Assembly (NCBI RefSeq): GCF_037975245.1
Contig: NC_092565.1
Coordinates: 2,490,499-2,554,498 of the forward strand
From: Apostichopus japonicus
Lineage: Eukaryota > Echinodermata > Holothuroidea > Aspidochirotida > Stichopodidae
Reading direction: 5' to 3'
Length of the DNA stretch: 64,000 bases
In this document: positions 11,901-23,900 of the stretch, in pieces
Layout: each line of letters opens with the position of its first letter
Numbering within the stretch: position 1 is the first letter of the stretch
Notes under the pieces: model-generated
What the model was told of the DNA's origin: nothing
The model's input: only the letters and a program-made list of their open reading frames with translations
Database searches by the model: none
Translations under genes and position numbers: made by a program

Positions 11901-14900
11901 CGCTTCTATGGTACAGTATTGTACAAGTCATACCGTCCTTAAATCGGGGGAAAATATCTGTGATTTTCTTTACCTCTAGCATCTTTGGATCTGCGACCAA
12001 GCTCCTGGGTCTGACCCAGCGCTTACGACGGCAGAGATGGTAGGTCCTCTCCACAGCTCCCCAGCTACCTAGAGTAGGGTCTACGCAATACTCAAAACCT
12101 GAAAGAACACATTAAAATAGTGTACAGGATTCGAATTATGCAATATTCATTTATTCAGGTTTGAGGAGGAGGTTTGAGGAGGAGGAGAAGGAGAAGGAGA
12201 AGGTGAAAATGAAGGAGAAGGTGAAGGAGGAGAGGGAGAAGGAGAAGGAGAAGAAGGAGCCTAAGGAGAAGGAGCCTAAGGAGAAGGAGCCTAAGGAGAA
12301 GGAGCCTAAGGAGAAGGAGCCTAAGGAGAAGGAGCCTAAGGAGAAGGAGTCTAAGGAGAAGGAGCCTAAGGAGAAGGAGCCTAAGGAGAAGGAGCCTAAG
12401 GAGAAGGAGGAGCCTAAGGAGAAGGAGCCTAAGGAGAAGGAGAAGGAGAAGAAGGAGAAGGAGAAGGAGAAGAAGGAGAAGGAGAAGAAGGAGCCTAAGG
12501 AGAAGGAGCCTAAGGAGGAGGAGCCTAAGGAGAAGGAGCCTAAGGAGAAGGAGCCTAAGGAGAAGGAGCCTAAGGAGAAGGAGCCTAAGGAGAAGGGGCC
12601 TAAGGAGAAGGAGAAGAAGGAGAAGGAGAAGAAGGAGCCTAAGGAGAAGGAGCCTAAGGAGAAGGAGCCTAAGGAGAAGGAGAAGGAGAAGAAGATGGTG
12701 GTGGTGGCCTAGTAATACATTCATTTCTCTCCTGATATCTGTTTCTTGTGACAGTACAAACTAAGGTAACATCAGAAGCATTCCAATCTGACAGCTAATA
12801 CTAAGTACAGTAATGAAATCGAGAGCTTATATTGAGTACGGTACTGAAATCAAAGTTTCATATTGTTGGATTTGCTTTGTATCTAAACTGTAACATCATT
12901 TTATTTTACACACTGCTTATAACGAGGAACACTATTGAATTGGGTGTTTAATGGTAAGCATGGCAACATACAACACTGTCTGACCCACGTCATTTTTGTA
13001 GAGGGACAAATGCCAATAAAACCACTTGGGCAAGTCTAGTTTCTTGAATATATCTGAAGTGATGCCAGTCTAGTTTCTTCAATATGTCTGAAGTCATGCC
13101 AGTCTAGTTTTTCACTATGTCTGAAGTCATGACTTATTGGTGATATACAGACATACCTTCTTCATCCACAGCTCTGTTAATATCTGCCTGCCAGGCATCG
13201 TCCCACTGCCAACCTTCAGGTGACTGAAACTCCTGCAAGCTGCTGATGGATACATTATCTCCTTGCTGATTAAACAAACAAAACAAGTCATTAATTAAGC
13301 GACAATCTGGTATAGTTTTAAGCTATGTGAGACAAACTGGAAGACTTCACAGTCACTTGTATCATTAAGTACAAGCCACTTTTCTAATGTCATCATTTCA
13401 ACTGAGAAAATAAAAAATACAATCGACTTCTTGATAAGAATAAAGAGAAGATTTCAATATCAATGTATGTTACATGAGTATATGTTCAGTGATGTTTAAA
13501 AGTATGTGTGGACAAATATCCAGTCACTGGATACAATTTATGCACATTGATGTAGAGAGTTTTGTTTTGATCTTCTTACCATGGTTTGATCACGTTCAGG
13601 TGTCTGCATCCATACATATATATATATCTATATAACTATCTATAGCTCAACTCTCTGTGCAATAGGACTAATTTTTACAATTTGAGAAATCCAAATATCA
13701 CGCCATCTTTTAGAATTATACTCTTTAAGAACTCGTTTATTTACAGAGCAGCCATTTTTGTACAAAACGGCTCCTTAGATCCTTTATTGTAGCTTTTTGA
13801 TAATGTTTTAGAATTTTACTATTTAAGAACTCGTTTTATGTACAGAGCAGCCCTTTTTGTAAACTGGTAAAGACAGCTTCCTAGATCCTTTGTTGTAGCT
13901 TCTTGATAATTTTGATAACTTTTGTAACGCTTTTTATGTTTTCACTATTAACTTTGTCTCATAAACTTTTATATGTCTTAACCTGTATTTTGATGTTTTG
14001 TATATTGTTATATTTTTATCCTATTTATAAATTTCTCTGTAAATTTATACTGGAATAAAGAAATGAAAAAAAAAAATATATATATATGTATATATATGGA
14101 TGTACCATCTTATATAGCATGATACCATAAAATTTACACACCTGTTTATGTATCAATGCTGGACTTAAAGTTTTGCAATTTCCCATTTACAAATGTTCTG
14201 ATCTTTGTTGTGTTAATTTCACAATAGGAATAGGCAGTGAGAGAGAGAGGCTATGGTTCTAATATATTATAGTGTTTATAGACATAACAAAAACATGAAA
14301 TCGTGGAAAAGCACAGAAAACTATTGGTCAAAAAGACAAACACACGTGCTGAGAAGAAATCATTACTGCATTTGGTGAAGTGATCCAAGAATATTGGAAT
14401 AAGAAGAAGAAGCAAACACATGGTCCTTGGAGCAATAGCTAAAACTATTGCATCTTAAACAATCATATGCGAAGGCTGTACTAGACAGCATTGCTCTGAT
14501 GCACCAACATGCATGGACTACCCCTAGAATAAACCCATCCAAGCTAGGACATATCAACCTTGTAGTTGTCTTTCTCTACATATACAGTAACAGTACACAG
14601 ATATATAACATAAGGTTTATGACCTAAATCCCTCGTGCCAATAAACTAAAGAGGGACCCCAACTTCTTGTTTAAAAGTCTCATAGCAAGCAGGTATTTAG
14701 GTCTTGTTACCAAGATATCAGCAATGTTGATCAGTCTATACGATTAAGAATACTGCTTCAATTGTTTAATCAAGCTTCTAATCTTTTAAACTTATTTTCT
14801 TAGATTTTTGAGTATGAATGTTTTGATTTTTAAGTATGAATGATTTTTAAGTATTTTTAAGTATAAATGTGAGATATATTAACTGAGCTGTAAAAGATGG

Positions 14901-17900
14901 CCAGAGAAGTTTATTAAGTTTTAAATCCTTGCCTTACAAAGAACAAGGAAAGAGATTGATTGCAGACAACAAAGTGACATTAGCAGGTAAATAACATCCG
15001 TTTTATCAATAGTCACACAATCACAACAGCCTGGAAATACACTCCTACCTGTAAGAAACCCTTTGTCCATAAAAGTGCAATACCAAATAAATACCAAGTA
15101 GAAAAGGTATGAAATCTTTATTAAAATCATACAGGCAAAATTTCCAAAGGTATCATTATTCTCAACAAGTTTTCATATTTTTGCAACTCCTCTTTCTGGT
15201 CACAACTGAATACTCTGTCACCTTTTCAAAGTCAACCCGACTGTTTCCACTAATTTCGTAAAAGTTGCGGACAAGATTTGAAAACCAAAGTCCCATTTCA
15301 TGCATTTCATCCACTCAGCTAGACACCTTTTCTTTCCACTGGTTAAGAAAATGTCAATTTGTTTCTACACTTGATTATTATATGTAACATGAAAAAGTGT
15401 CTGGCAGACCTATAGCTTTCCAAGCAAAAGATCAAGCGGAGTGACTTCCTGTAGTCAATTGAAAACTCTCACGCTGTCAAACTGCTGACAATTAATGAAT
15501 GAGCCCATAAAACAAATGTATCATTGTGCTCAAAGATTATTATTACTCAATCAAACTGTCTTGCTTAAATTCATCACATAAAAATAGTGCAGAGACTTTT
15601 CTTTACCTAGCTAGGACCAAAGGATAGTAATATGACGTATGTCTCTTCCTTCCTAAGTGTTTTAAATGCAATTATCTAAACTGAAGGAGAAATGAAAACA
15701 TCCTGAGCACTTACAGAGGTGGTAAAGGGAGGGTCAGCCTTCCCCCAGTAACCCCCGGGGATGTTACGAGATTCCTGCTCGTACACATCCTCCAAGAACT
15801 TTGTTTGGCCAGAATCAGCATCGAAAGTGGTGCTGCAAAAAACAGAAGATAACAATGTCATGTACATAGAACCAGCCACAACCCTTCCACTGGTTACTTG
15901 CTATCTTAGGAAAGTTCTGATGTATCGCTGTTGTATTGCTGTTGTATGCATTGCTTACAGATGATAACAATGTCATATACATAGAACCAGCCACAGCCCT
16001 TCCACTGGTTACTTGCTATCTTAGGAAAGTTCTGATGTATCGCTGTTGTATTGCTGTTGTATGCATTGCTTACAGATGATAACAATGTCATATACATAGA
16101 ACCAGCCACAGCCCTTCCACTGGTTACTTGCTATCTTAGGAAAGTTCTGATGTATCGCTGTTGTATTGCTGTTGTATGCATTGCTTACAGATGATAACAA
16201 TGTCATATACATAGAACCAGCCACAGCCCTTCCACTGGTTACTTGCTATCTTAGGAAAGTTCTGATGTATCGCTGTTGTATTGCTGTTGTATGCATTGCT
16301 TACAGATGATAACAATGTCATATACATAGAACCAGCCACAGCCCTTCCACTGGTTACTTGCTATCTTAGGAAAGTTCTGATGTATCGCTGTTGTATTGCT
16401 GTTGTATGCATTGCTTACAGATGATAACAATGTCATATACATAGAACCAGCCACAACCCTTTCACTGGTTACTTGCTATCTTAGGAAAGTTCTGATGTAT
16501 CGCTGTTGTATTGCTGTTGTATCGCTGTTGTATTGCTGTTGTATGCATTGCTTACAGATGATAACAATGTCATATACATAGAACCAGCCACAGCCCTTCC
16601 ACTGGTTACTTGCTATCTTAGGAAAGTTCTGATGTATCGCTGTTGTATTGCTGTTGTATGCATTGCTTACAGATGATAACAATGTCATATACATAGAACC
16701 AGCCACAACCCTTTCACTGGTTACTTGCTATCTTAGGAAAGTTCTGATGTATCGCTGTTGTATTGCTGTTGTATCGCTGTTGTATTGCTGTTGTATGCAT
16801 TGCTTACAGATGATAACAATGTCATATACATAGAACCAGCCACAGCCCTTCCACTGGTTACTTGCTATCTTAGGAAAGTTCTGATGTATAGCTGTTGTAT
16901 TGCTGTTGTATCGCTGTTGTATTGCTGTTGTATGCATTGCTTACAGATGATAACAATGTCATATACATAGAACCAGCCACAGCCCTTCCACTGGTTACTT
17001 GCTATCTTAGGAAAGTTCTGATGTATCGCTGTTGTATCGCTGTTGTATGCATTGCTTACAGATGATAACAATGTCATATACATAGAACCAGCCACAGCCC
17101 TTCCACTGGTTACTTGCTATCTTAGGAAAGTTCTGATGTATCGCTGTTGTATTGCTGTTGTATGCATTGCTTACAGATGATAACAATGTCATATACATAG
17201 AACCAGCCACAACCCTTTCACTGGTTACTTGCTATCTTAGGAAAGTTCTGATGTATCGCTGTTGTATTGCTGTTGTATCGCTGTTGTATTGCTGTTGTAT
17301 GCATTGCTTACAGATGATAACAATGTCATATACATAGAACCAGCCACAGCCCTTCCACTGGTTACTTGCTATCTTAGGAAAGTTCTGATGTATCGCTGTT
17401 GTATTGCTGTTGTATGCATTGCTTACAGATGATAACAATGTCATATACATAGAACCAGCCACAACCCTTTCACTGGTTACTTGCTATCTTAGGAAAGTTC
17501 TGATGTATCGCTGTTGTATTGCTGTTGTATCGCTGTTGTATTGCTGTTGTATGCATTGCTTACAGATGATAACAATGTCATATACATAGAACCAGCCACA
17601 GCCCTTCCACTGGTTACTTGCTATCTTAGGAAAGTTCTGATGTATAGCTGTTGTATTGCTGTTGTATCGCTGTTGTATTGCTGTTGTATGCATTGCTTAC
17701 AGATGATAACAATGTCATATACATAGAACCAGCCACAGCCCTTCCACTGGTTACTTGCTATCTTAGGAAAGTTCTGATGTATCGCTGTTGTATTGCTGTT
17801 GTATGCATTGCTTACAGATGATAACAATGTCATATACATAGAACCAGTCACAACCCTTCCACTGGTTACTTGCTATCTTAGGAAAGTTCTGCTGTAGCTG

Positions 17901-20900
17901 TATGCATTGCTTTCGCTAACTAGTTCGCTCAAGTGGGTACTTAAAGCTCTTAACAATGCGTTTTACTGATTTTACAAACTTGTTGCAAATCATCAAAGCC
18001 ACAAATGAAACAATTGTCCAACTTAAAATTCTTCACATAAATGATTCCTTTTTTTCATTTTGATCTCTCCTGACTTACTAACAACATATAAAGACACTGT
18101 TTCCATGGTGATAAATCCACATGCCAAGTATGACATTTGCCAATATTCCCTTTCTTCAAATAGAGTTTACAAAGTTCTCAGCATTTCACTTAGAGTTGTT
18201 AACCTCAAATGACCTTTGACCTCCACAAAAAATGTAGAATTACACGTAAAAAGATCAATCTTAGATGTATTAACATTCTCCAAGTTACCATTCTTGTGAT
18301 ACATAGCTTCAAAATTTGAGCACTGGATGAGCACTGGATACTTGCTGACATGAAATGACCTTTAACGTTACCAAAACACTATGGACCTTATCCTCATTGT
18401 GGTCAAGCTACATGCCAAGTGTATGATCTGTCAATGTCCCCCACCACCTTCTTGAAATAGTTTGTTACAACTTTTGCAAGATTTATTTACCACTAAACTC
18501 AAATGACCTTTATCCTTGACAAAATCGTGCAGATTAGTTGAACATAATTTATGCCAGTTCATGATGCATGTGCAATATTCCTGCATATTAAGAGTTTTTA
18601 GATGTAGAACATTTAAACTTATCAAAGTTTGGCCTCTGTTGACCTTACATGACATGACAACACCAAAAACAATAGGTACTGAATACAAACATAGAAAACA
18701 TTAAAAGCAATTGATGGGCATTACCGTTCATATTAAGATCTGCAGAACCAGCTAAATAAGCAACAATAATACATATTTAACCTACATTCCGACTGGCCAT
18801 GATAAAGCTAATGATATATATCCCATTTAGAGTTTCATTTACCTGATCTCAGGAGCCTTAAACCAATCGGAATCCCATCTCCAGCCAGTTGGAAGCTTGA
18901 ACTTATCCTTCATCAGTTTGACCTGTGAAAGATGACCAAATAAATATACATAATCATCTTTCTCAATTGAATATTTTCTCACAAGTGTCAACGAAAATAT
19001 ATTTTTATGATCTTTCCGACCTTAAAAAGATTCTTGAGAGTGTGAGAATTTTTCACAGGGTAATGAATGTAATCATGTACAGGGTTAATCAAATTTCTGA
19101 AAACATCCTCCACAATGTTTGCATACAATAAGGGCAAAGGAAACATATGAAGTGGATGAAAATGTGTTTCACCTTGCCATTGGCATCTGACCACTTTGGT
19201 CTGGGCAGGCCCTTGTTGGTCCAGTGGCCCAAGACACTCATCTGGTTTTCATACTGTGGGTCGAACAAAGAAATCAGACATGTTAAAACAAAAACAACTG
19301 ACCCATGGATCACAATTGGCATTTAAAGTAAATAGGATTTATCAGGACAATTTTGGTATCATAAACAGATATTTCTTCTAAGAGCTAACAATAAAAAGTA
19401 GTGAGTAATGAAGAAGTTGAGAAGACAACTCACACATTGTTGTTAGTGGTTATGATACCAGTAATTTCAACTAAAGCAAAAATAAAACTGAAAGTCAATA
19501 AGAGACAGGAAACGAGCAACAATTTTTTTTACTCACAGTCTCTGCAAATACGGCCACCTCTGCATCCTTCAGTCCTCTTTGGAAATTTTCACTCTCGGCC
19601 TCCAAGCCGAGCCACATCTTGACTCGGATGAAAGCTGGAATCTTCCTTGCTCCAATGTTGGCCCACATCTGTCCAGGGACCTTTGGGTCATGACAAAATG
19701 AAATCACAATAAGCATTCACCTTCACCAGTTATGGCAACAATTTTAAGGGTATATCCTAAAGAAATATCCACTTCACAAATAACAGAATCCATTTCATTC
19801 ACATATATATCCTTCACAGTTCCTATGGATACTTGTGACTGAGGATGATAATTAGGGCGCCACCTGACTCCTGTATATATGAATATTCATACAACTGCTG
19901 TCAAATTCAAACTCACGAGTCGATGTCATTTGCTGCAATTCAAATTTAAGTCAACCCATGCTGAATATAACTGAAGGAGGTAAGGAGCCCCCCCCCTCCT
20001 CCCCCATGTTACCTACATAAATTACTATAAACATCTACCTTCCTAGCTCTATAAACAGAAGATGTATAGGTATTAAACCCCTTGATTGCTCTAGTGTTTT
20101 CTTTCAATCAAAATTATGAAATAATTTTGTTCTTTCAAAGCTGTTACTTATCATCATGTATACTATCCACCAAAATTTGTCAGTATGATTGAAGTTGATC
20201 AAGATAGTAAGGTAATGCAAGCTATTGGTCATGCAAGGTATTGGTCATGCAAGGTACATTGTCATGTGTTAGCATATTAAAGGGTGCCACAATAAACTTG
20301 TAATTTTGTAGTATCATTCTGAAATATATTTTGATAATGTGAAGAAAGCAGGAAACTTAGGAATCCAGAGAGGTGATATGGTGAAGGTATTAATGCATGC
20401 TGAATAATATGGAGTTAGTATCATTTAAAATGGATTTTATTTCTGTAAAATGCTGATGACATTAGCAACATGTACATCTTGATGTAGTATTGTTAATATC
20501 CACAAAAGAACTATTATACCATCGCACCTTCTACATTCGTAGATACCAAACTCGCATGAGATTCAATGACTGCAGGTTTGAAAGGATTTTACAGTAGAAG
20601 CATTTAAAAGCATTTGAAATGTTAAATGAAACTTCATACTAACATGATTTTGTTTTAGTTATGTGTATCAAGCTAATCAGCAGATCACACATGGCAAAAA
20701 CTTCCATGTGGCATCAATACATCACTTCTCTGACAAATTTCTCTGAAAACTTGAATGTCTTTTTTTTGCATTCATACACTACTTTGTGCAAGCTGTTTAC
20801 TAGGCATGTTTCGTCATACGGTATAAGAAGTATATCTGCTACTACTTTAAACATTCCTGCCACCCGCACAAAACAGTTTGGCAACCGTGTATTTTCTGTA

Positions 20901-23900
20901 ACTGGGGCCAGGCTATGAACGACTTACCGTCTTCGGTTGCTAATCAATCCACATTTCTCTCTTTCAAAAAATCTCTGAAGCAGTTCTCTTGCATGAGGCC
21001 TTTAAGTAATCCTCTTTTTTCTTTTTTCTGTCTTGTTGCTGTTTTTGTTCAATTGTAAGTTTTATATTTTCCTTGTAAAGCGCCAGAATATCGTTTTAGT
21101 TATGGCGCTATATAAATGCCTTATATTTATAGTATTTTGAGGGATGTGTGCAAATTCTTGTACCAAAACCCAGAAATCTTTAAAATCTATTTCACTACAA
21201 ATGTTAGTCTCCCAATCTCTACTTCCACTAACTGTATCAATGACACTGCAAATCATAGCATGCAAATAAGATTGAAGGGTGCTGAAAATAAAATACAAAC
21301 AGAAATATGCCCCAAACTTAGAACTGATTGCCTACTAGTTTTCACCAAAGGTTTAGTGCTTTTGCAGTTAGTATTCTAGCAATGAACCCGTCTACAACAG
21401 CAGTGGCTTTTACAGGAGAATAAAGTAAAGAGATACCTGAATATCGTCGTCAGTGATTTCTAAACCATTGCCACCAGCAGTTTTACTGGACTTATATTTC
21501 TAGACGTACAAGGAAGATGGAATGTACACATGAAATGACAGTTTCGCAAACACAGACAACCTCAACAGCGAGTTTTGTTTTCTTGTAGAATCACAGAGAG
21601 GAACAGTGTGGTTACATAGTTTCATGCAGAATATGATGTACATTTCAAATGGATTTTTGGACAGTAAATGTTACACTAGGTGCAATCAAAAACAAAGTTT
21701 TGGACGTTTTGGTTTTTTTTGTTGTTTTTTTTCCCTTTGAAAAGGAGGTATGAAATGAAGGCACAGATAGAGAAAGATGTAAACAAACTGTTCTTCTGTT
21801 TGGTATAGAAGTATCCTTGTTAAGAGCTCTAAACTGCAGTGCCCAACATTAATATCAACCCAAGAATAACAAACTCTGAGCCAAGAAAAATCAGTATCGA
21901 TTTAAACAGTCTTTACCGTTGACAACTGCTTGAATGTCATAAAGTTGTCATTAAGCAGAAGAGAAGAATCTGCCCCTATTATATAGGGTAACAGACACAG
22001 GAAAGAGAGGATAATAGTAGAGAGGCTTTCTAATCAAAACCCACAGCAGAACACACTGATTCAATTTGCACAAGAGGCAACAGACCAAGCACATCAAGCA
22101 ATATGTTGTGGGTGATTATGACATGGACAGTACAAATATAATATCATTACCACTATGTCTGAAGCTTCCAGTGCTTCAATATCATCTGATTCTGTGGACA
22201 CTGTCTAATAATCATACACAATCACAAATGAAAAATTTAGAACATAAAACATCACAGAAAATAAAAAGATAGAAAATCAATTAACACAAGCATAAAAAGA
22301 GATGTGACATATAAAAGGAAAATCACAAATAACAAAAATTAAAAGAAAGAATGACAAGGAAAACATACTTGGATTACATCAAAAGCTTTTCTGGTGTACT
22401 GAATAAATTTTAAAGTAGAAAGAGAAGTTTCTGAAGCTTCAAATATTGGTTCTTTTTTACCATTTCTATGAAATATTACATGTTTTGAGGATTAGCTCTG
22501 AGGTTCTTCTCTTGTTGGAGTTGAGACAAATTTGCACAACTATACAACAAGGGAATTAGCAAGCATCATGAAATATATGGAGAATATACTGCGATAATAA
22601 CAGTTACTGTTTGCACAAATGCCTTAATCTAATGTTGCCAAATTTATTTGAAATATATGGAGAATATACTGCGATAATAACAGTTACTGTTTGCACAAAT
22701 GCCTTAATCTAATGTTGCCACATTTATTTGCAAGAAAGAAAAGAACAATAGATAAAATATAATCATGGAAATTAATTATCAGGACAAAAACACAATATGA
22801 GGTATGGAACACTACCGACCCTCCCAGTGGTTACCAGGGGAATACATTGCTGCTGCTCCAGTTTAGTACAACAGTCACATATATCCATTTACTTAAAGTG
22901 GGTGCTATAGCACTTGGCTGATATTGTGGGATAGTTGACATAATGAACGCTCAGCTGTGGACTTGAGTACTTACAATGTATTAGCTAACACACCCCATGT
23001 CTCTTGGACTCAGAAAAAACACCTATTAATGAGTGAAAACAACTTTACCCATGCTGGCAAGCAACTGTCTAGGGAATCAGTTACTGTTCTTCTAGAAGAA
23101 ATAGAATTTCACTCAAGGCAAAAAAACTATTAAATAGTAGTAACTAGGTTAATTTCATGTTCCTCTAAAAACTGTTCAAATTTATTAAAAATTGTACCAA
23201 AGAACAACTAAATTAGTCAAAAATAGATGAGGCCATTGCATGGAATATGTTTTCATTAAGAAATATTTTGAAAACTTCAAATGAGCTGTTGCACATAAAA
23301 AATAGTATGTGTGCACAAAACTATAAATAGTATGTGTGCACATAACTATAAATAGTATGTGCGCATATAACTATAACTAATATGTGTGCACATAACTATA
23401 ACTAGTATGTGTGCACATAACAATAACTAGTATGTGTGTACATTACTATAAATAGTATGTGTGCACATAACTATAAATAGTATGTGTGCACATAACTATA
23501 AATAGTATGTGTGAACATAACTATAAACAGTATGTGTGCACATAACTATAAATAGTATGTGTGCACATAACTATAAACAGTATGTGTGTACATAACAATA
23601 AACAGTATGTACGTACATAACTATAAGTAGTATGTGTGCACATAACTATAACTAGTATGTGTGCACATATAACTATAACTAGTATGTGTGCACATAACTA
23701 TAAATAGTATGTGTGTACATAACTATAAATAGTATGTGTGTACATAACTATAAACAGTATGTGTGTACATAACTATAAACAGTATGTACTTACATAACTA
23801 TAAGTAGTATGTGTGCACATAACTATAACTAGTATGTGTGCACAAATAACTATAAATTGTAAGTGTGTACATAACTATAACTAGTATGTGTGTACATAAC

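Larger units (their letters stand above)
10333..11973. other. Intron between exons 30 and 31
   Basis: Non-coding. It contains one copy of a three-copy dispersed repeat (10400-10665) and a degenerate TGACCT-type repeat (about 11060-11480). The remainder is unassigned. Confidence 0.5.

Noticed and set aside
12155-12724. Open frames of 183 (plus) and 189 (minus) codons in the purine array
   Set aside because: Open only because a 15-bp repeat lacks stops; products are KEKEP and LLLLR repeats, and the region lies in an intron with well-supported flanking exons.
15906-17851. Repeated 61-76-codon frames on both strands
   Set aside because: Identical translations of the 115/137-bp repeat unit; no gene family.
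22156-22196. Possible minus-strand exon ([14 protein letters not shown] in one frame)
   Set aside because: Between exons 23 and 24 the phase must be 0, where it contains a stop; its 41-nt length also breaks frame.
22375-22465. Possible minus-strand exon ([20 protein letters not shown])
   Set aside because: No acceptor gives the needed phase without an early stop; the neighbouring exons already fit each other.
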